From assembly GCA_942492915.1 (NCBI GenBank), contig OW818662.1, positions 1,426,001 through 1,490,000 of the forward strand: a stretch of DNA of 64,000 nucleotides. The letters are read 5' to 3'. The stretch is from Turneriella sp942492915 (lineage in GTDB: Bacteria > Spirochaetota > Leptospiria > Turneriellales > Turneriellaceae). Under the pieces are notes generated by a model. That model was not told the DNA's origin, did not search any database, and was given only the letters and a program-made list of their open reading frames with translations. The translations under genes and the position numbers were made by a program. Shown piece by piece: positions 58,422 to 64,000 of this stretch (the first letter of the stretch is position 1; the number at the start of each line of letters is the position of its first letter).

Positions 58422-59480
58422 ATGCCCCGCAAGGAGCGTGTGTCCACGAATTCTGTCGAAATCCGCAAGCTTGCCCCTTACCACACCCGCCACCACAATG
58501 GCCGCAGATTTCGTAACATCTGGGGAACACACGTCGATTCAGACATCGCACGCTTTGACGCCAATAACGGCGATATCAGATACCGGGCGCTCGACGTTGC
58601 TGCGTGGCTCTTCAGAAAAGGCATCAGCCCGGTCAAAACCGGGAAGATCCCGGCAGTATTGCCGCTGACGCGCGAAGACCTGCTGGCGAGTGGTGAAGAG
58701 CCTCGCGTGGTGTGGCTCGGTCATGCGGCGTGCCTCATACAGCAAGGCGATCTCAACATCATCACCGATCCGGTTTTCGCCGACCGGGTATCGCCCGTTA
58801 AATTTGCAGGCCCCAGGCGTCTTTGCGGGCGCTCGATCGAAATTGAAGGCCTGCCGCGTATCGACGCGATTGTTCTGTCGCACAATCACTACGACCATGC
58901 CGAGACTGAAACTCTGGCATTTCTTGCCAGACGCGACAACCCTCAGGTCTATGTGCCGCTGAGGGTTGCACCATTAATGCGATCGCTGGGTTTCAGGCAC
59001 ATACACGAACTCGATTGGTGGCAGGCAGTGGCCAACGACCTATACACAATAACCTGCCTGCCGGCGAAACACTTTTCAGGGCGCACCGCGACCGATCGCA
59101 ATGAGACGCTCTGGGCTTCATTTATGATCTCGCTCAGGCACAGCAACAAACATGTCTATTTCGCCGGTGACACAGCCTACTCGCCCCATTTCACCGAAAT
59201 CGCGGACGAGTTTCCGAATATAGACCTGACGCTCATGCCGATCGGCGCCTACCTGCCGCGCTGGTTCATGCGTGAAGTACATGTCGACCCTGAAGAAGCG
59301 GTACGCGCGTTTATCGATCTGAAGGCCACAAAGATGCTCGGCATCCACTGGGGTACATACGATCTGGCCGACGAAAATCGTGACCAGCCGATGATCGACA
59401 CTCTTGCCGCCGCCGAAAAACTCAGTGTTGCCCGCGAAAAACTAAAGATTGTCGATGTCGGCGCCAGTTTCGTATTCTAG
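58422..59480 (+). CDS. Metallo-beta-lactamase-fold hydrolase (NAPE-PLD/UlaG-like)
   Basis: A 352-residue enzyme of the lactamase_B_2 (PF12706) kind. Metal site: LSHNHYDHAE (H154, H156, D158, H159), a further histidine in CLPAKHFSGR, an aspartate in YFAGDTAYSPHF and the late histidine in LGIHWGTYDLADEN. WLGHAACLIQQGDLNIITDPVFADRVSP is the family hallmark also seen in N-acylphosphatidylethanolamine phospholipase D. A true NAPE-PLD activity is possible but unproven for bacterial members. It stands on its own between ruvX and the convergent EAL gene. Confidence 0.86.
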   Translation: MPRKERVSTNSVEIRKLAPYHTRHHNGRRFRNIWGTHVDSDIARFDANNGDIRYRALDVAAWLFRKGISPVKTGKIPAVLPLTREDLLASGEEPRVVWLGHAACLIQQGDLNIITDPVFADRVSPVKFAGPRRLCGRSIEIEGLPRIDAIVLSHNHYDHAETETLAFLARRDNPQVYVPLRVAPLMRSLGFRHIHELDWWQAVANDLYTITCLPAKHFSGRTATDRNETLWASFMISLRHSNKHVYFAGDTAYSPHFTEIADEFPNIDLTLMPIGAYLPRWFMREVHVDPEEAVRAFIDLKATKMLGIHWGTYDLADENRDQPMIDTLAAAEKLSVAREKLKIVDVGASFVF

Positions 59481-59503
59481 CTGGTTTCTGAACCAGGAAC
59501 CTG

Positions 59504-60805
59504 TTAAATCTTTCTGTGCCACAGGGGATTATGAATATGCGCCACCGAAAAATCGAGACAGAGCAGGCAATCCTCACCGTATGAATGCACGAGCGTCACG
59601 ATCGGCTCGCTCGATTTGATGTCGCGATAAACTTCAGAATAGTTGCGCTGCGTTCCGTCTGATTCGCGCCTTGCCATGAACTCAAGAAAATACGGCCGCC
59701 ACGACCAGTCTTTCTGTGAATAGTTATGGTCTTGTTGCCAGCGAAAGCCGTCGTCGTCGCGCAGCAAACGGTAATTCGGGCTGATCTGTACGCCATGCGC
59801 GTTCAGAAAGTAGACGAGCCTCAAATGGTCGCGCAGAAACGCGGGAAAACTGTGCGGCTCAATCGGCCTGAAGAAACTCTCTCCGTCTTTGAGCTCGGGC
59901 AAGAACAGCTCTTTGAGATGGACGTCGAAATATTCTGAGGTGATCGACTTAAAATACATGAGGCTCTGCATGTGCGTGAGCTTGCGCGCGGTAAAATCGC
60001 GCATATAATCGTGCAAGATCTGTTGCAGCTCGTCGAGGTTCGAAAAGGTCGATTCGGGAAAGCCGAGAAAGTATCCCTGCAGGTAGCGCGCGCCGATGTC
60101 GAGTGCGCCATAAATTTCTTCTTCGTGTTCGATACCTTCAACGAGCAGCACAGCGCCGATCTTTTCTGAGAGAAATGCCAGCGAGTTCAGAATCTCTTTG
60201 TATACCAGGTCAGAGAAACCCTTACGAATCAGGTGCAGGTCAAGTTTGATAAATTTCGGACGCATCTGCCCGATGCGGCTCATGTTAGAATAACCGGCGC
60301 CAAAGTCATCGATTGCGATGTCGAAACCGTGATTTTTCAGCTCGTGTATCGCGCGCGTCATCACATCAGGGTGCTGCAAGTATTCGCCTTCGGTAATTTC
60401 GATCACAACATTTTCAGGTTTGAGGCGGTATTTGGCCACCTGCTCGAGCAGAGGATTGATCACGTCGCTGAGGTCGTCGCTGTACGTATAGTTCAGCCAC
60501 CGCGGCAGAATATTCACGAACAACCGCTTACCCTGCGCAATATGCGATTCGCTGTACTGCTTAAACGCGAGATCGCGTATATAGAGGTCGAGTTCGATGG
60601 CAACGGTACTGTCGGCGTATTTCTCGAACATGTAACCGAGGGATGTAATGTTGCCCTGCGCATCGCGTCCGCGCGCAAGCACTTCGTAGCCTACCACCCG
60701 CTTGTCTTCGATAGAGATAATCGGCTGAAAATAGGGGAACGGCGCACCCGCGAGGGCCGGATCAAGACGTGCGAGTTCTATAAGCCCCCCTTTTGTATCG
60801 AACAC
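59504..60805 (-). CDS. EAL phosphodiesterase with C-terminal YkuI-type domain
   Basis: A 433-residue cytoplasmic protein. EAL domain (about 20-255): signature reads EVLAR with E41; then FVNILP, EITEGEY, AIDDFGAGYSNMS, KFIKLDL, VEGIEHEEE and YLQGYFLGFP. All metal and catalytic residues needed to hydrolyse cyclic di-GMP are visible. Residues about 255-430 match the EAL-associated YkuI_C sensor: GVQISPNYRL, NYSQKDWSWRPYFLEFMAR, and SEPIVTLVHSYGEDCLLCLDFSV. So it is probably an active phosphodiesterase that senses a small ligand. It lies 105 bases downstream of the alpha-E gene, same strand; regulation together is possible but not shown. Confidence 0.9.
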   Translation of the reverse strand: MFDTKGGLIELARLDPALAGAPFPYFQPIISIEDKRVVGYEVLARGRDAQGNITSLGYMFEKYADSTVAIELDLYIRDLAFKQYSESHIAQGKRLFVNILPRWLNYTYSDDLSDVINPLLEQVAKYRLKPENVVIEITEGEYLQHPDVMTRAIHELKNHGFDIAIDDFGAGYSNMSRIGQMRPKFIKLDLHLIRKGFSDLVYKEILNSLAFLSEKIGAVLLVEGIEHEEEIYGALDIGARYLQGYFLGFPESTFSNLDELQQILHDYMRDFTARKLTHMQSLMYFKSITSEYFDVHLKELFLPELKDGESFFRPIEPHSFPAFLRDHLRLVYFLNAHGVQISPNYRLLRDDDGFRWQQDHNYSQKDWSWRPYFLEFMARRESDGTQRNYSEVYRDIKSSEPIVTLVHSYGEDCLLCLDFSVAHIHNPLWHRKI

Positions 60806-60910
60806 TACAAAATTTCAGAAAATCGACCATGTTTTGTAAACAATAAACACACGTATTTCCTTCTGCGTCTAGTGCAACGCGCCAGACACTCGTGAAATAG
60901 TGCGCTGCAC

Positions 60911-61873
60911 TCAAGCAGCGCTGAAATAGGTATTGCTGATTTCGATACCAATTTCATTCAACCTAACCTGCAAATTGTCCAGATAGCCATTGAGCGATTG
61001 GCCGACCAGCGCTGCAATATCCACATGACGGGTTTCGAGCAGCAGACGCTGCACCTTCTTTTGCGCCGTATTGATAAAAAATCCCTTCTGTTCGCCCGCA
61101 AGGCAGCGCAGAGCATATTCAATCTGCAGCAAGCTTGCAATAATTGCGCGCGGAAAAGTGCGGCTGAGCAGCAAAAACTCGAGAATATTTTCAACGGTGA
61201 TTTTTGCGTACGACTGGCTGAACATTTCATGCGCGCTCGTCGCTTTGAGTAGCGCGAGCCCCAGAAAAATCTGACCTTCACCGAATTCGATCTGTGTTTC
61301 GTGCGAGAGCATGTACGACTGCAGATCGAGAATGCGCGTTGTTTTGTCGGCGCGTTCGATAGCTCGCCCGAGCAGCGCAAAAAAGTACGATTCGTCGTGG
61401 TTCAGCGTGCCGTCGGAAATTCCGTAGAACGCGTGGCAGCTGCGCCGAATATCCCGAAAGAAAGCATTCAGGCCAGAGGTACCCGAAAGCGCAGTTGCCT
61501 TCCCTTCTGCTGCATTTGCGACTTCGTTGTAGAGTTCGTTGATCGATTCCCACATGTCTTTCGAGATCTTCTCGCGAATCGACCGTGCATTTTCTTTGGC
61601 GAGGTAAAGACACGAAACAATTGAATTGGGATTCTTGCGATTGAATGTCAGGTATTCAATGACGTTCTGCTGCCCAATCTCTTCATACGATTCATTAAAG
61701 CCTGCAGTGTCGGCGGTAGATTCAACCAGTGCGAGCCAAAGCGGGTCTGCAACTTCAGTATTCTCGAGAGAAATTTGCTGGTAGGTTTCTATCAGGCGCG
61801 CGTAGTTCTCTACCCTCTCAACGTATCGGTTGAGCCAGTAAATCGAATCGGCTACGCGGCTCAATATGTGCAT
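60911..61873 (-). CDS. Alpha-E domain protein (DUF403)
   Basis: A 320-residue all-helical protein. N-terminus MHILSRVADSIYWLNRYVERVENYARLIE is the DUF403/alpha-E signature, where ERVENxAR is nearly invariant. Later segments include FLTFNRKNPNSIVSCLYLAKENARSIREKISKDMW and FFALLGRAIERADKTTRILDLQSYML, both family blocks. In many bacteria this gene is found with the circularly permuted ATP-grasp and transglutaminase-like genes, as here. It has been proposed (by Iyer, Aravind and co-workers) as a scaffold or helper in a peptide-forming or peptide-modifying pathway; this is a genomic-context prediction. Start 18 bases after the ATP-grasp gene. Confidence 0.9.
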   Translation of the reverse strand: MHILSRVADSIYWLNRYVERVENYARLIETYQQISLENTEVADPLWLALVESTADTAGFNESYEEIGQQNVIEYLTFNRKNPNSIVSCLYLAKENARSIREKISKDMWESINELYNEVANAAEGKATALSGTSGLNAFFRDIRRSCHAFYGISDGTLNHDESYFFALLGRAIERADKTTRILDLQSYMLSHETQIEFGEGQIFLGLALLKATSAHEMFSQSYAKITVENILEFLLLSRTFPRAIIASLLQIEYALRCLAGEQKGFFINTAQKKVQRLLLETRHVDIAALVGQSLNGYLDNLQVRLNEIGIEISNTYFSAA

Positions 61874-61891
61874 GTGGATCCCGCTGAAATA

Positions 61892-63319
61892 TCAGCTTTC
61901 CAGCACCCAGGTGTCTTTCGTTCCACCACCCTGCGACGAGTTCACGACCAACGATCCTTTTTTAAGCGCAACACGCGTAAGGCCGCTGGGTAGTACGTAA
62001 CAGTCTTTGCCAAATACGATGTACGGACGCAAATCGATGTGACGGGCTTCAATTTCAGAATCGATCATGGTAGGCGCGGTAGAAAGCGAGATCATCGGCT
62101 GCGCAATGTAACCCCGCGGGTCAGTGAGGATCTTCTCTTTAAACTCGGCGCACTCGCTTTCGCTCGCATGCGGGCCGATCAGCATACCGTAGCCGCCTGC
62201 GCCGTTCGCCGCCTTCACAACCATCTTGTCGATATTTTCGAGCACGTACTTGCGGTCATTTTCCCTGAAGCACAGGTAAGTCGGCACGTTGTTGATGAGT
62301 GGCTCTTCGTTCAGGTAGTAGCGGATCATTTCTGGCACGTACGCATAGACCACCTTGTCGTCGGCAACTCCCGTGCCGGGCGCATTGGCCAGCGCAACGT
62401 TACCTTTGCGATATGCCTTGAAAATTCCTGGCACACCGAGCAATGAATCCTTGCGAAACACCTGCGGATCAATGAACGTATCGTCGGTTCTGCGGTAGAT
62501 CACATCGACCTGTTTTAATCCGCGAATCGTCTTCATATAAACCTTATCACCTTCGACGATGAGGTCTTTGTTCTCGACAAGCGCAATGCCCATTTGCTGC
62601 GCCAGATACGAATGCTCAAAGTATGCAGAATTGTGAATTCCGGGGGTAAGCAGAGCGATTGTCGGGTTCGATTTATCGCTGAGGTAAGCGAGGGCCTGCC
62701 GAAGCCTGAACGGATAGTTTGACACCGGCTTAATGCGCAGGTTTGAGAACAACTCGGGAAAAATCTGCTTCATGACTTCGCGGTTTTCGAGTACATAACT
62801 GACACCCGACGGGCAGCGAAGGTTGTCTTCGAGCACCATGTATTTGCCGTCCTCGCCCCGTATCAAGTCGGTTCCTGAGATGTTGGTGAATATACCTTTC
62901 GCGGGCTTAGCGTCGGCGCACTGCGGCAGATACCCGGGGCTCGATTCGATGACTTCACGCGCGATGATCTTGTCTTTGATGATCTGCTGCTTTCCATAGA
63001 TATCGTTCAGAAAAGCATTGAGCGCTAGCGTGCGCTGCACGAGCCCGCCTTCGAGGCCGGTCCATTCGTCGCTGCGTATGATGCGCGGTATAATATCAAA
63101 AGGGAGAATGCGGTCTTCTGCACCCTGCTCGCCGTACAGCGTGAACGTGATACCCGACGAAAACAATGCTTTTTCTGCGCGCGTCTTGCGCTTGACCAGC
63201 TCAGGCACACCGAGCGTCTGCAGGCGCGAACCCAGGCTCGCGTACTGCGGCCTTACGCCACCGTCTTTTGTCACCATTTCATCGAATGCCTTTGCAGGAC
63301 TGTACCGTTCCATCAGCAT
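61892..63319 (-). CDS. Circularly permuted ATP-grasp protein (DUF404/DUF407)
   Basis: The ATG at 63319 with AAGGTGG upstream gives 475 residues. Family signatures: SPAKAFDEMVTKDGGVRPQYASL near the start, FTLYGEQGAEDRILPFDIIPRII, then NISGTDLIRGEDGKYMVLEDNLRCPSGVSYVLENREVM with the E-D-N catalytic set, GIHNSAYFEHSYLAQQMGI and DVIYRRTDDTFIDP. This family carries the ATP-grasp fold with rearranged order and is predicted to form amide or peptide bonds. No substrate is known. It is the middle gene between the transglutaminase-like and alpha-E genes, with a gap of about 95 bases upstream and 18 downstream. It belongs to one transcript with them. Confidence 0.92.
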   Translation of the reverse strand: MLMERYSPAKAFDEMVTKDGGVRPQYASLGSRLQTLGVPELVKRKTRAEKALFSSGITFTLYGEQGAEDRILPFDIIPRIIRSDEWTGLEGGLVQRTLALNAFLNDIYGKQQIIKDKIIAREVIESSPGYLPQCADAKPAKGIFTNISGTDLIRGEDGKYMVLEDNLRCPSGVSYVLENREVMKQIFPELFSNLRIKPVSNYPFRLRQALAYLSDKSNPTIALLTPGIHNSAYFEHSYLAQQMGIALVENKDLIVEGDKVYMKTIRGLKQVDVIYRRTDDTFIDPQVFRKDSLLGVPGIFKAYRKGNVALANAPGTGVADDKVVYAYVPEMIRYYLNEEPLINNVPTYLCFRENDRKYVLENIDKMVVKAANGAGGYGMLIGPHASESECAEFKEKILTDPRGYIAQPMISLSTAPTMIDSEIEARHIDLRPYIVFGKDCYVLPSGLTRVALKKGSLVVNSSQGGGTKDTWVLES

Positions 63320-63413
63320 AGATCCACCTTGAGCGAGAGGCTCAATAAATCTCAAGCAAAATGCATGCCAAGATTGAAGCGAGCCGGTAGTTGACGTTCA
63401 GGCAACTGCCGAC

Positions 63414-64000
63414 TCAGCCGATTCGGTGAACATCCACCTCGACTTTCAGCGTATGTTTGCCCCCGCCGAACAGAATACCTTTGAGGGGAGAAACGTCGCC
63501 GAAATCGCGGCCGCGCGCGGTAACAATAAATTCTTCGCTGATTGCTTTGCCATTCGTCGGATCGAAATCAAACCAGCCCTGACCCGGGACATAGATAGCG
63601 AACCATGCGTGGCTCGCATCACTGCCGCGCAGTTTCGGTTTGTCTTTCGGTGGAAAGGTCTCAATGTAGCCGCTCGTGTATTGCGCGGCCAGCCCGATTG
63701 ACCTGAGCGCGGCGATGCACAGGTGGGCGAAATCCTGACAGACGCCTGTACGCTTTTGATACACTTCGGCGAGCGGGGTCAGAATATTCGTCGACTTCTG
63801 TTCGTATTTAAATTCACGGTAGATGCGCATTGAAAAATCGAGCGCCGCCTGCAGAATGGGGCGGCCAGGAGTGAACGTCTCGCGCGCAAATGCCGCGAAC
63901 ATATCGGAGAGCGGAATAAATGCCGACGCGAGTACGAATTCCTGCGCGCGAATATCTGCCTCCCCTTGCGGGTTCTTCAGCGCTGCGACGGCGTCTTCCC
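63414..64000 (-). CDS. Transglutaminase-like protease-fold protein (truncated at window edge)
   Basis: The frame stays open to the window end, past the first visible ATG at 63902, so the start is outside; 195 codons are visible. The catalytic triad is clear: cysteine in KRTGVCQDFAHLCIAALRSIGL, histidine in DASHAWFAIYVPG and aspartate in WFDFDPTNGK. Upstream of the core, AQEFVLASAFIPLSDMFAAFA fits the N-terminal domain of bacterial transglutaminase-like proteins. Such members are usually peptidases or amide-forming enzymes rather than cross-linkers. In genomes with the alpha-E/ATP-grasp pair they are regularly neighbours, as here. Confidence 0.9.
   Translation of the reverse strand, partial: EDAVAALKNPQGEADIRAQEFVLASAFIPLSDMFAAFARETFTPGRPILQAALDFSMRIYREFKYEQKSTNILTPLAEVYQKRTGVCQDFAHLCIAALRSIGLAAQYTSGYIETFPPKDKPKLRGSDASHAWFAIYVPGQGWFDFDPTNGKAISEEFIVTARGRDFGDVSPLKGILFGGGKHTLKVEVDVHRIG

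Noticed and set aside
1..64000. CRISPR arrays, insertion sequences or prophage genes
   Set aside because: No regularly spaced direct repeats, transposase, integrase or phage structural genes were seen; the short palindromes do not fit these classes.

Overview
The window comes from a double-membrane bacterium of moderate GC content. The gene families point to a leptospira-like spirochaete (Leptospiraceae, for example a Turneriella/Leptonema-type genome). The supporting families are a PorV/UPF0164-type outer-membrane protein, many short-signal lipoproteins, a leptospiral-style 7TM sensor module, a class III cyclase and SpoIIE phosphatase with large membrane inputs, alternative complex III, and diaminopimelate-type peptidoglycan recycling (Mpl). 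This assignment is inference from families; no 16S rRNA gene is present.

Layout. 1-5101 (minus): a truncated diadenylate cyclase gene overlapped by folP, an outer-membrane protein, a small lipoprotein, a hypothetical protein and a FadH-type dienoyl-CoA reductase. 5151-9460 (plus): carotenoid oxygenase, polyphosphate kinase and an Mpo1-like membrane protein. 9471-13712 (minus): a cobalamin riboswitch followed by two lipoproteins flanking a BtuB-like TonB receptor, read here as a B12 acquisition locus. 13728-17387 (minus): a quinone oxidoreductase, two hypothetical proteins, a ROK kinase and an acetoacetate-decarboxylase-fold protein. 17460-23146 (plus): RimK-like ligase, a small UvrD-type helicase, a repeat-like protein and a large TonB-receptor-like protein. 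23178-25726 (minus): three membrane-linked proteins, one being a 7TM sensor without an output domain. Then bacterioferritin (plus), metG-vapC-vapB (minus) and ileS (minus), with several perfect palindromes at gene ends and starts.

31746-39533 (plus) is an operon for alternative complex III (actA to actF) led by an extra monoheme lipoprotein cytochrome. It is followed by tRNA-Gly(TCC), riboflavin synthase, an Smr protein, a polysaccharide deacetylase, dprA, a class III cyclase, mpl and a TraB-family protein. 45725-51146 (minus) is a tightly overlapping chain glyA - c-type cytochrome - lepB - VWA/FHA protein - TraB protein. 51198-58395 holds sucB, a sulfatase coupled to a SpoIIE phosphatase, an acyltransferase, a CBS protein, hpt and ruvX. 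58422-64000 holds a metallo-beta-lactamase-fold hydrolase, an EAL-YkuI_C protein and the alpha-E / circularly permuted ATP-grasp / transglutaminase trio, whose last gene runs off the window.

The genes are packed: no gap between genes exceeds 300 bases, and many neighbours overlap by 1-4 bases (ATGA or TGATG), which suggests translational coupling. The most interesting parts are the B12-riboswitch receptor locus, the ATP-grasp/alpha-E/transglutaminase trio, the vapBC-metG overlap, the hairpin covering the ileS start codon, and the pair of perfect palindromes that differ by a compensated base pair.
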